DNA of 64,000 nt. It comes from Symbiobacterium thermophilum IAM 14863. GTDB taxonomy: Bacteria > Bacillota > Sulfobacillia > Symbiobacteriales > Symbiobacteriaceae. Positions 1-7,575 of the stretch are shown one piece after another (position 1 is the first letter of the stretch; each line of letters opens with the position of its first letter). The stretch is from contig NC_006177.1 in NCBI RefSeq assembly GCF_000009905.1, positions 2,542,001 to 2,606,000 of the forward strand, written 5' to 3'. The notes beneath the pieces are model-generated. The model saw only the letters and a list, made by a program, of their open reading frames with translations, was not told the origin of the DNA and searched no databases. The translations under genes and the position numbers were made by a program.

Positions 1-1826
1 GTCGTCAGCATGAACACGGCCGCCTTGGTGCGGTCCGGCAGTCCCAGCTTCTGCAGGATGCGGCTCACGTGGGTCTTGACCGTCGCCTCGCTCAGGAAAA
101 GGCGTGCGGCGATCTCCCGGTTGCTGAGCCCCTGCGCCACGTGGGCCAGGACCTCCCGCTCCCGCTGCGTGAGGACGGACAGATCCGGGTGAGGCGACGT
201 GACGGAGGCAGCCGTCTCCTGTCTCGCCCTCTCCGCCGGCGGAACCGGTGAGGACACCTCCGGCCCGGCCCCCGCCTCCGGCGGCTGAGGGTCAACCACC
301 GGCGGGGGCGGCGCGGACCCCGCGCCACCCCGGGGCTGCCCTCGCGCCGGGTCCGTTGCATCTGCCTGCCACGCCTCTCCGGAAGCGGCCGGCAGGAACG
401 ACATGGCGCTCCAGACGTGGCTCTCCAGGGCGGCCACCACCAGCGGGTCGAACTGCGTGCCCTTCCCCGCTTTCACCCGCTCCAGCGCGGCGGCGGGCGA
501 GGGCGTCCCGTCGGCGCTGCCGGCCTCCAGCGCCTCGGCAAAGGCCCGGGCCACGGCCAGGATGCGGGCGCTGAGCGGGATTCCGCCCTCCCGCAGGCCC
601 AGCGGGCCGGTGCCGTCCCAGCGCTCGCCCAGCGCCTCCAGCACCCGGCGGACCCTGTTGAGCCGCGGCGAGTCCGCGCCGGCGAGGATGCTTCCCCCCG
701 GCCGACCGGGCTCGGCGTACGCCAGCAGCGCGGCCAGGTAGAGGTCCCGAACCTCCTGCTCCGACAGCCCCATGTTGCCCGCCAGTACGGTGGCGTAGGC
801 CGCAGAGGCGCGGATGGGCACCGTCCGCCGCCCCGCCTCCCGGCTCTCCAGCACGGCCACCAGGGCTTCCACCGTGTCCTGCTGGGCGGCCTCGACCTCC
901 GCCATCCAGCGGCTGTTCTCGAGGGCGACGCCGGCCAGGCTCGCCCAGGTCGCCAGCGGAGACCGATCCGAGGCGTCCAGGGGGCTGGCGGCCCGGGTGC
1001 CGGCCGCGAGGTAGCCCAGCAACTGTCGGCTGCCGGGAACCCGGTGCAGCACCACCGAGACGTACCCCAGCGCCCGGAACCGCTCGGGATCGGGCGCCCT
1101 CCCGGCGGGGAAGACCAGGTGCGCGGCCTCCTGCGCCGACAGCCCGCGCGCGGCCCGCACGCGCAGGTGGCCGCGCCCGTCGTACATCAGCAGGCAGCAG
1201 AGGTCGAGGCGGAACACGCTCACCGCCGCGTCGATGATCAGCGTGAGCACCGCCTCGGTGTCAAACTCCGTGGTGAGCATCCGGGCGACCTGCCCCAGGG
1301 CGAGCAGTTGCCGCACCTGCTCCTCCGCGGACTCGTGCAGCCGCTCCTGCTCCAGGGCAAGGCCGAGCATGTCGGCCGCCGCCTGCAGGCCGGCCAGATC
1401 CGCGGCGGACAGCGCCTGCTGCCCCGGCCTTACCACCGCCAGGATGGCCCGGACCCCGCCTCCGCCCCGGACGGGCAGGGCGACCAGCGTGCCGGAGCCC
1501 AGCCCCCACCCCCGGAGCGGCGCCGCCCGGGCGTCGGCGGCCAGGTCCAGGATGATCCTCGGCTCACCCGACTGCATCAGCAGTTGCGGCAAGAGCAGGA
1601 GGTCGTCCGCGTTCCTTGACCGGATGTCCGCAGCCGGCGGCCCCTCGGCGGCCAGCAGGCGGACCGGCGCCCCGCCACCGCAGGAGAGCACAAAGGCACC
1701 CGACTCCGAAGGGACGATCGCCTCGACCACGGCCCGGGCCGCCTCACGGCCGTCCCGGCTCTCCCGCAGCCGCCCGGCCAGCGCGGCCAGCCGCTGCGTC
1801 CACTCCCGGTCGCTCGCCGCAGCCAT
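1..1826 (-). CDS. GAF-GAF-degenerate HD-GYP-LuxR regulator (C-terminus cut by window edge)
   Basis: One uninterrupted frame runs from ATG at 1826 to the window edge (about 608 residues visible). Residues 20-160 and 175-305 look like two GAF sensor domains. Residues 315-470 align with HD-GYP phosphodiesterases, but the signature residues are replaced: the expected LLHDIGK reads LLAYAEP, the HHERWDGTGYP region reads ALGERWDGTGPLG, and the VADxFDAL region reads VARAFAEAL. Metal binding and c-di-GMP hydrolysis are therefore unlikely. After a proline-rich linker, residues 549-607 form a LuxR/FixJ helix-turn-helix (LTQREREVLAHVAQG, then SNREIAARLFLSEATVKTH). It is probably a ligand-sensing transcription factor. 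It starts 7 bases after the 78-residue gene and is the third gene of the KaiC-like operon. The call rests on motif reading; the missing C-terminal end should be short. Confidence 0.85.
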   Translation of the reverse strand, partial: MAAASDREWTQRLAALAGRLRESRDGREAARAVVEAIVPSESGAFVLSCGGGAPVRLLAAEGPPAADIRSRNADDLLLLPQLLMQSGEPRIILDLAADARAAPLRGWGLGSGTLVALPVRGGGGVRAILAVVRPGQQALSAADLAGLQAAADMLGLALEQERLHESAEEQVRQLLALGQVARMLTTEFDTEAVLTLIIDAAVSVFRLDLCCLLMYDGRGHLRVRAARGLSAQEAAHLVFPAGRAPDPERFRALGYVSVVLHRVPGSRQLLGYLAAGTRAASPLDASDRSPLATWASLAGVALENSRWMAEVEAAQQDTVEALVAVLESREAGRRTVPIRASAAYATVLAGNMGLSEQEVRDLYLAALLAYAEPGRPGGSILAGADSPRLNRVRRVLEALGERWDGTGPLGLREGGIPLSARILAVARAFAEALEAGSADGTPSPAAALERVKAGKGTQFDPLVVAALESHVWSAMSFLPAASGEAWQADATDPARGQPRGGAGSAPPPPVVDPQPPEAGAGPEVSSPVPPAERARQETAASVTSPHPDLSVLTQREREVLAHVAQGLSNREIAARLFLSEATVKTHVSRILQKLGLPDRTKAAVFMLT

Positions 1827-1833
1827 GGCCGGA

Positions 1834-2070
1834 TCACCTCGTCGACGGGGCCTCGTCCCAGGCCGGGGCGACATAGGGCCTGCAGTACCGGTAGAGCCGG
1901 CCCCGCCGCTCGAGCACCTGCAGCTCCACGAGCTGGCCCAGGGCGGGCTCCACCAGCGTCTCCGGGCGCCCCAGCCGCAGGGCCAGGCTCTCGGGCGTCT
2001 CCCGCGCGAAGGGGTTGCGCTGGAAGTAGAGGGCGGCCTCCAGTCGAACGGCGTTCAGGTCTGCAGTCAT
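1834..2070 (-). CDS. Small 78-residue protein, possible winged-helix
   Basis: ATG at 2070 follows a GGGAGG ribosome site about 7 bases upstream. The 78-residue product has helical segments (VRLEAALYFQRNPF; PESLALRLGRPETLVEPALG) and then a short basic strand pair (LERRGRLYRYCRPYVAP), which resembles a compact winged-helix fold with the wing at the C-terminus. It lies 14 bases after the KaiC-like gene and 7 bases before the GAF-LuxR gene, so translation of the three is likely coupled. I do not recognise a named family. It could be a DNA- or partner-binding adaptor between the ATPase and the regulator; that role is inference from position only. Confidence 0.7.
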   Translation of the reverse strand: MTADLNAVRLEAALYFQRNPFARETPESLALRLGRPETLVEPALGQLVELQVLERRGRLYRYCRPYVAPAWDEAPSTR

Positions 2071-2084
2071 CTGCCGCACCTCCC

Positions 2085-3509
2085 CTACCACAGCGCCAGG
2101 TACGGGGGCGCGTCGGTGTACTCGATGACCATCAGCTCCGACACGCGGCCGTTGGGCGCTTTCTGTACCTGCAGGTACTGGTACCGCCCGTCGAACCAGG
2201 TCCGCAGGATGCCCTCCGCATTGCGCTGGACGAAGGCGGACATCGCCGGCCCCATCTCCTCGAAGTTGCAGATGCCGACGATGGTGTCGCCCCGGTGCCG
2301 GGCGTGGGAGATGGCCTCCGCCCAGCCTTTCACCACCGCGTCCTGCTTCAGGGTGTGCAGGGCGGCGTTCAGGTCGAGGGACCAGAGCCAGTGGCGCGGG
2401 CCGTCGGGGCTGCCGATGCCGTGGGCGATGGCGGTGGCGCTCCCCGGCGACACGAACAGGTCGAACTCGTTGGACACCCGGATAATGTAGGGTTCCAGCT
2501 CCGGCGGAACCGGCCGCCCCTCCTGCTCGATGTACCGCCACCGGCCCTCGGCCCCCAGCCGGGCGGCGTCGAAGCCGTAGAGGCTCAGCACCATCGCGAC
2601 CACTGCCGGCGGCCGCACGGCCGAGCACACGGCGACGTAACCGTCGCCCTGCCGGAGGTGCGCAGCGGCGATCGCCCCGAGCAGGTAGCGGTAGTTGCAC
2701 TTGCTGTTGACGTTGAGGACCAACGTGCTCCCCCGGGGGATGCCGCCGCCCAGGCACTCGTCCAGCCGGTCCAGGCCAGTGGGCACCACCTCGCCCACGG
2801 TCAGGTCCGGCACCCGGTCCAGGGCGGGCAGCACCCGGATCCCCCGCCGGGAGATGACGAAGACGTGCTTTCCGGTGCGGAACGGGGAGCCCCTGTGCTT
2901 GCGCACCTCCAGGTGGCGGAGCCGGTTCACCTCGAAGTCGTCGTACGTCAGGTGAAGAACGGTGTCCACCATGTACTCGGCCGCAGACGGGCCCTCCGCC
3001 GGCGCCCCTTCTTCCACGAGAAGGCTGGTGGCCCCCATCCGGTGCAGGGCGTTGCGGAGCAGGTAGAGCGTTCGCCGACCGCCCTTTTCCGCCAGGGCCA
3101 GTTCCAACAGGGTAACGCTGTCCACGACCACCCGGCGGAGGCCGATCTCCCGCTTCAGCTCCTCCAGGAGGCCACCCGGCCGGATCGCCTCATCCAGGAA
3201 GGCACCGGGATCCAGGGTGATGACCTGCAGCTTCCCCGCCTGCTCCAGGGCCTGCAGATCAAACCCCAGCTCGCGGGCGTCCCGGTAGATCTGCTCCGGG
3301 AACTCCTCGAAGGTGAAGTACGCACCCCCCTCGCCCCGGCGGGCACCCTCGCAAAGGAACTGGATCCCCAGGGTCGTCTTGCCGGTCCCCGGCGCGCCCC
3401 GCACCAGCGTGGCGCTCGCCGGAAACAGGCCGCCGCCGAGCACGCTGTCGAGCCCCTCAACTCCGGTGGACAGTCTGGCGTGCACTTCGCTCACGGCTCT
3501 CCCCACCAT
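2085..3509 (-). CDS. KaiC-like RecA-fold ATPase with degenerate second half
   Basis: The 474-residue product has the KaiC/RadA/GvpD layout. In the first half (about residues 10-240) the Walker A motif RGAPGTGKTT, the paired glutamates in FTFEEFPEQ (equivalent to KaiC catalytic EE) and a Walker B strand ending VVVDS are intact. The second half repeats the opening (LDECLGGGIPRGSTLVLNV), but its P-loop reads NVNSKCNYR, with no GKT, so it probably cannot bind ATP normally. KaiC proteins normally keep ATPase in CI and phosphotransfer in CII; here only a CI-like activity seems preserved. No kaiA or kaiB is nearby. A GTG at 3494, preceded by GGGGAGA, is a better start than ATG 3509. First gene of a three-gene operon with a LuxR-type regulator, suggesting a signalling role. 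Confidence 0.85.
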   Translation of the reverse strand: MVGRAVSEVHARLSTGVEGLDSVLGGGLFPASATLVRGAPGTGKTTLGIQFLCEGARRGEGGAYFTFEEFPEQIYRDARELGFDLQALEQAGKLQVITLDPGAFLDEAIRPGGLLEELKREIGLRRVVVDSVTLLELALAEKGGRRTLYLLRNALHRMGATSLLVEEGAPAEGPSAAEYMVDTVLHLTYDDFEVNRLRHLEVRKHRGSPFRTGKHVFVISRRGIRVLPALDRVPDLTVGEVVPTGLDRLDECLGGGIPRGSTLVLNVNSKCNYRYLLGAIAAAHLRQGDGYVAVCSAVRPPAVVAMVLSLYGFDAARLGAEGRWRYIEQEGRPVPPELEPYIIRVSNEFDLFVSPGSATAIAHGIGSPDGPRHWLWSLDLNAALHTLKQDAVVKGWAEAISHARHRGDTIVGICNFEEMGPAMSAFVQRNAEGILRTWFDGRYQYLQVQKAPNGRVSELMVIEYTDAPPYLALW

Positions 3510-3662
3510 TCATGTGCCGGTTTCGCCGTACCCGGTCGCGCTGCACGGATGCCGGACGCATCGGGCCGCCGCAGGCACCTTTGGGGAGAAATTTCGGCGC
3601 AGAATAATCAAATCCTTTATACGACCGCCATCGCAGACCTGGCCGGTGTCGGCCTCCTCTTC

Positions 3663-4544
3663 TTACCCCTTCACCAGCGACAGCCGCACCCCCAGGGTAT
3701 GGGCCGGGTCCACCTGCACGGTCCCGGAGGGCAACCGGCGGACCGCGACGCCGCGGGACTCCAGCTGGTCTGCCGCCCGGGCGGTGTCGGGCACCGTGAC
3801 GGCTACGCTGTGTACGCCGTACCCGCGCTCGGCCACAAAGGCGGCGACGGGGCTGTCGCCGCCGCGGGGGGCGATCACCTCGATCAGCCCCCGCTTCAGG
3901 GGGAAGAAGACCCGGTCAGCCTGGCGGCTGGGGCAGACCGAGGGATCGCCTTCCGGCTGGAGGCCGTAGCCGTCCCGGAAGAAGGCCACCCCCTCGTCCA
4001 GCGTGGGGAAGGCAAAGGCGAGCCGGCTGACGGAGCCGTACTGCAGCGGGTGGGGCAGCAGTTCGCCGTCGCCCGCCAGCTTCCGCCGCTTCTCTTCCCC
4101 TTCGCTGTCGTGCTGGATCAGGAACGGGTTCACCGCCCGTCCGCCGGCCACCCGGAACGCCCGCCAGGTGCGGCGGCGCCCGCCGGGGGTGACCAGTTCG
4201 CCGTCCCAGGGCTCCTCCGGCCGCAGATCGGTGACCCCGTCCGCGGCGCGCCGGCGGAAGGCGGCGAGGTCGGCCTCCAGGTCGTCGCTGGCCAGGGCGA
4301 AGGTGAAGAGCCCGGGCCCGAACCGGTCCAGATGCTCCACCAGATCCGGCCAGGCGGCGGCCCGGTCCCGGACCGCAATCAGTTCCAGGTACTCCGGGTC
4401 CAGCACCGCCAGCCGGTTGGCGGTGCCCCGGCCCGGGTGCTCGCCGCCCTCGGTGACGAAGAACCCGAGCCGGCGGTACCGCTCGGCCGCCTCCTCCAGA
4501 CCGTTCACCGCGATCAGCACATGGTCAATATGCGTGATCGCCAT
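3663..4544 (-). CDS. VOC superfamily (glyoxalase-like) protein, two-module
   Basis: The 293-residue protein opens with ITHIDHVLIAVNGLEEAAERY and has a second VOC module near residues 155-290 (LAFAFPTLDEGVAFFRDGYG). This is the layout of the glyoxalase-like family with two modules in one chain. VOC proteins place paired beta-alpha-beta-beta-beta units around a metal site; the substrate cannot be told from sequence. The second HxD-type start of the fold is less conserved. ATG 4544 has an AGGAAAGGGG site upstream. It lies just downstream (15 bases) of the acyl-CoA dehydrogenase-like gene and probably shares its transcript, so a role in the same catabolic route is possible. Confidence 0.75.
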   Translation of the reverse strand: MAITHIDHVLIAVNGLEEAAERYRRLGFFVTEGGEHPGRGTANRLAVLDPEYLELIAVRDRAAAWPDLVEHLDRFGPGLFTFALASDDLEADLAAFRRRAADGVTDLRPEEPWDGELVTPGGRRRTWRAFRVAGGRAVNPFLIQHDSEGEEKRRKLAGDGELLPHPLQYGSVSRLAFAFPTLDEGVAFFRDGYGLQPEGDPSVCPSRQADRVFFPLKRGLIEVIAPRGGDSPVAAFVAERGYGVHSVAVTVPDTARAADQLESRGVAVRRLPSGTVQVDPAHTLGVRLSLVKG

Positions 4545-4559
4545 AACCCGACCCCTTTC

Positions 4560-5765
4560 CTATGAGATGGCTGCAGCGGAAGCCTGCCGGGCGAGCGCCG
4601 CCCGTGCGAGGTTCCGGAGCACGGCATCCTCCATCGGCGGGTTGTGCAGGCCCGCCCGCACGTCACGGTAGAGCCGCTCCAAGGGCAGTTGCCGGAAGAG
4701 ACCGGCGATGCCCGCCACCCGCATCGCCCGGTCGACGATCTGCAGGGCGAGGTTCACGGCCAGCACCTTGGCGGCGCCCAGCAGGGGGACCAGCTCGCCG
4801 CGCCGCTCCGGCTCGGCGTCCCAGCGGTCCGCTACCGTGTAGAGGGCGGAGCGGGCCGCCAGAAGGTCGATCTCGTTCTGGCCGAGCAGCGCCTGGATGT
4901 GGGGCTGGTCGGCGATCGGGCCGGGCAGCGAGTTGGGGCGGCGGGTCCGGGCGTACTCCACGGCGAACCCGTGGGCGGCCCGGGCGATGCCCAGATACAC
5001 GGCGGGGATGTGCAGGGCCCACCCGGCGCCGTCCCCCGTGCCCACCTGGCAGGTGTTGCCCCGGCCGAAGGTCTCCAGGAGGTCGCCGTCCTCCACGAAC
5101 ACGTCCTCCAGGACCAGGTCGTGGCTGCCGGTGGCCCGCATGCCCAACGCATCCCAGGTCTCGACGACGGTCACGCCCGGGCTGCCCGTCTGCACCAGGA
5201 ACCAGCCGCCCCCGTCGGACCCTTCGAAGCTGGCCGAGACCACGGCGTAGTCGAGGACCGGCGCCAGGGAGGTGAACGATTTGCGCCCCGTCAGCAGCCA
5301 GCCCCCCGGCGCGCGCCGGGCCGTCGTGGTGGGCCGGCCTCCCCGGGAGGGGCTTCCGGTCTCCACCTCGCTGGCGGCAGAGTTGATCAGCGCCCCCCGC
5401 CCGGCCACTTCACGGAAGATCCGCGCGGTCGCCGCCGGCGGCCAGGCCCGGGTCTCCGCCAGCTTGCCGACCACGGCCAGATGCCACCCGATGCCCAGGG
5501 CCGTGGCGCCGTCGCCCTGGGCCAGCCGCTCCTGCGCGAGCAGGGTCTCGGTCAGGTTCGCCCCCTCGCCGCCCCACTCGACCGGCACCGTGAGGCGGAC
5601 GTACCCCGAGGCCCGCAGTTCTGCGAAGTTCTCGAACGGGAACGAGTTCTCCCGGTCGTGCAGCGCCGCCCGCCCGGCGAACCGGTCGGCCAGCTCGCCA
5701 GCCAGGGCGACGAACCGCCTCTGCCGCTCGGTCCGCACGAAGAGGTCTGGTTCCGGGACGGCCAT
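4560..5765 (-). CDS. Acyl-CoA dehydrogenase family flavoprotein
   Basis: The 401-residue protein has the acyl-CoA dehydrogenase fold: an N-terminal helical domain (residues 1-120, with LTVPVEWGGEGANLTETLLAQE), a middle beta domain with the FAD-contact stretch GWLLTGRKSFTSLAP and TWDALGMRATGSHDLVLEDVFV, and a C-terminal four-helix bundle. I cannot place the catalytic glutamate with confidence, so members such as DszC- or SfnC-like monooxygenases are also possible. The start at ATG 5765 is chosen for its GGAGGAGGGG site; an in-frame ATG exists upstream at 5807 inside a tandem repeat. It sits downstream of the liv-type transporter operon, separated by the 34-bp repeat array, suggesting use of an imported acid. 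Confidence 0.82.
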   Translation of the reverse strand: MAVPEPDLFVRTERQRRFVALAGELADRFAGRAALHDRENSFPFENFAELRASGYVRLTVPVEWGGEGANLTETLLAQERLAQGDGATALGIGWHLAVVGKLAETRAWPPAATARIFREVAGRGALINSAASEVETGSPSRGGRPTTTARRAPGGWLLTGRKSFTSLAPVLDYAVVSASFEGSDGGGWFLVQTGSPGVTVVETWDALGMRATGSHDLVLEDVFVEDGDLLETFGRGNTCQVGTGDGAGWALHIPAVYLGIARAAHGFAVEYARTRRPNSLPGPIADQPHIQALLGQNEIDLLAARSALYTVADRWDAEPERRGELVPLLGAAKVLAVNLALQIVDRAMRVAGIAGLFRQLPLERLYRDVRAGLHNPPMEDAVLRNLARAALARQASAAAIS

Positions 5766-5795
5766 GCCGGCCCCTCCTCCGGAACTCACCTTGTC

Positions 5796-5962
5796 CGTCA
5801 TCCTCACCGCCCCCCAGATCGGTCAGCAACGTCACACCGATCCCCTCTCAGGCCCGCCGGCCCCGTCATACCGACCGCCCACCCAGATGCGGCCACACAC
5901 CACGCCGACTCCCCTCCTGGATGCGGCTCCCGTCACGCCGACCGCCCTCCCAGGTAGGCCTG
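5796..5962. repeat. 34-bp tandem array carrying start-site-like sequences
   Basis: Five degenerate copies with about 34-bp spacing (CGTCA-type anchors near 5796, 5830, 5864, 5898 and 5931). Read on the minus strand each copy is roughly CTGGGAGGGCGGTCGG followed by a GTG or ATG and often ACG, which looks like a ribosome site plus start codon. The first copy is the 3' end and stop codon of livF; the last overlaps the 5' side of the acyl-CoA dehydrogenase gene. The array fills the livF-acd gap. Confidence 0.7.
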
Positions 5963-6655
5963 CTCCACCAGCGGGTTACCGGCCAGCTCGGCCGCGGTGC
6001 CCTCCAGCCGGACCACGCCGTTCTGGAGCACGTAGCCCCGGTGGGCAATCTGCAGGGCGGCCCGGGCGTTCTGTTCCACCATAAAGACCGTCGTCCCCCG
6101 CGCGTTCACCTGCCGGATCAGCTCCAGCACCCGGTCTACCCAGAGCGGCGAGAGCCCCATGGTCGGTTCGTCCATGCAGAGCAGGCGGGGCCGGCCCATC
6201 AGGGCCCGGGCCATGGCCACCATCTGCTGCTCACCGCCGGAGAGGGTCCCCGCCACCTGGGAGAGCCGCTCCCTCACCCGCGGGAACAGCTCCAGCACCA
6301 TCTCGTAATCAGCCCGGACCTGCTCCCGGTCGGTGCGGGCGTAGGCGCCCATCAGCAGGTTCTCCCGCACGGTCATGTGCGGAAAGAGCCGGCGGGCCTC
6401 GGGCACCGATCCCAGCCCCCACCGGATGCGGCGGGGCGTCGGCCAGCGGGTCGCGTCCTCCCCGCCCAGGAGTACCTGACCCCCGCGGGGCCGGACCAGG
6501 CCCAGGATCACCTTCATCGCCGTGGACTTGCCGGAGGCGTTGCCCCCGAGGAGGCAGGTGATCTCCCCCTCCCGCACGGTCAGGCTCACGCCGAAGTGCA
6601 CCTGCACGGGGCCGTAGAAGGTGTCCACCCCACGCAGTTCCAGGATGGCCGCCAC
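5933..6655 (-). CDS. livF: Branched-chain amino acid ABC transporter ATPase (LivF type)
   Basis: A 240-residue ATPase subunit. Walker A is GGNASGKST, the ABC signature is LSGGEQQMVAMARALM, and Walker B is RLLCMDEPTMGLSP; GxNxxGKST in place of GPNGAGKST is a small variation of the P-loop. LivF pairs with LivG on the cytoplasmic face of the LivHM permease. GTG 6655 follows AAGGAGGGAG. It is the last transporter gene, 15 bases after livG. Substrates could be branched-chain amino acids, but many liv-type systems carry urea, amides or aromatic acids; the neighbouring acyl-CoA dehydrogenase hints at a carboxylic acid. Confidence 0.93.
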   Translation of the reverse strand: MAAILELRGVDTFYGPVQVHFGVSLTVREGEITCLLGGNASGKSTAMKVILGLVRPRGGQVLLGGEDATRWPTPRRIRWGLGSVPEARRLFPHMTVRENLLMGAYARTDREQVRADYEMVLELFPRVRERLSQVAGTLSGGEQQMVAMARALMGRPRLLCMDEPTMGLSPLWVDRVLELIRQVNARGTTVFMVEQNARAALQIAHRGYVLQNGVVRLEGTAAELAGNPLVEQAYLGGRSA

Positions 6656-6670
6656 GTTCGTCTCCCTCCT

Positions 6671-7561
6671 TCAGTGGACCGCCGCCCGCGCGCGTGCGTC
6701 TTGGGCCGGCGGTGCGGGCGCGGCCGCAGGCGGCTGCCGCCGGCCGGGGCTCCGGCCCACGTAGGCCTCCACCAGCCGCCGGTCGGACCAGACCTCCGCC
6801 GGCGTGCCCGCCACCAGCACCTCCCCGGCCTCCAGGGCCACCACCCGGTGCGCCAGGGCGCTGACGACGTCCAGCTTGTGCTCGATGAGCAGGATCGTGT
6901 GCCCGCGGGCCTGCAGCAGCCGGATGACCTCGGTCATCTCCTCGGTCTCGGTGGGGTTCATGCCGGCGGTAGGCTCGTCGAGCAACAGGATCTTCGGGCG
7001 CAGGGCCAGCGCCCGGGCCAGCTCGGTGCGACGCCGGTTGGCATAGGAGAGCGAGTAGGCGGGCTGGTGCAGCCGGGGCAGCAGCCGATCGCCGAAGAGC
7101 GAGAGGATCTCCACCGCCTCCTCCACCAACTCGGCCTCCAAGCGGCGGAGCCGGGCCGGGCGGGCCATGGCCGCGATCACCTCCCGGATCGCCCCCAGCA
7201 CACCGGTCAGGGGACCCGCGGGCCGCCCGAACTCCGCCTGCAGCCGGGTGTGGGCCCCGAGAAGCACGTTCTCCAGGACCGTCAGGTTCCCGTAGACCCG
7301 CCCGTTCTGAAAGGTGCGGGCGATCCCCTTCGCGGCGATGACGTGCGCCGGCAGGCCGTCGATGCGCTCCCCCTCCAGGTAGACCTGTCCGCCGTCGGGC
7401 CGCTCGGCGCCGGCGATCAGTTGAAAGAGCGTGGTCTTCCCCGCCCCGTTGGGGCCGATGACCGCCACCGTCTCGCCCGGCCCGACGTCCAGGCTCACGG
7501 ACCGCACGGCGTCGAGGCCGCCGAAGCGCTTGGCCAGGTTCCGGACCGAAAGGACCTGCAC
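6671..7561 (-). CDS. livG: Branched-chain amino acid ABC transporter ATPase (LivG type)
   Basis: The 296-residue ATPase has Walker A GPNGAGKTT, Walker B KILLLDEPTAGMNPTET and the LivG-type C-terminal extension. The LSGGQ signature region reads YSLSYANRRRTELARAL, in which the usual GGQQR is weakly kept; LivG proteins often show LSYGQQR here, so this copy deviates (SYANRRR). The last 30 residues are a proline- and alanine-rich tail. GTG 7561 sits behind AGGAGGTGAA. Partner of livF and of the fused permease in the same operon. Confidence 0.92.
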   Translation of the reverse strand: MQVLSVRNLAKRFGGLDAVRSVSLDVGPGETVAVIGPNGAGKTTLFQLIAGAERPDGGQVYLEGERIDGLPAHVIAAKGIARTFQNGRVYGNLTVLENVLLGAHTRLQAEFGRPAGPLTGVLGAIREVIAAMARPARLRRLEAELVEEAVEILSLFGDRLLPRLHQPAYSLSYANRRRTELARALALRPKILLLDEPTAGMNPTETEEMTEVIRLLQARGHTILLIEHKLDVVSALAHRVVALEAGEVLVAGTPAEVWSDRRLVEAYVGRSPGRRQPPAAAPAPPAQDARARAAVH

Positions 7562-7575
7562 GGGGGTTCACCTCC

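Noticed and set aside
2295-4565. A 756-residue plus-strand open frame over the KaiC-like and VOC genes
   Set aside because: Antisense frame in very high G+C DNA; Pro/Gly/Arg/His-rich, no domain, no ribosome site. Same for long antisense frames at 417-1619, 39503-42217, 42941-45616 and 56177-58558.
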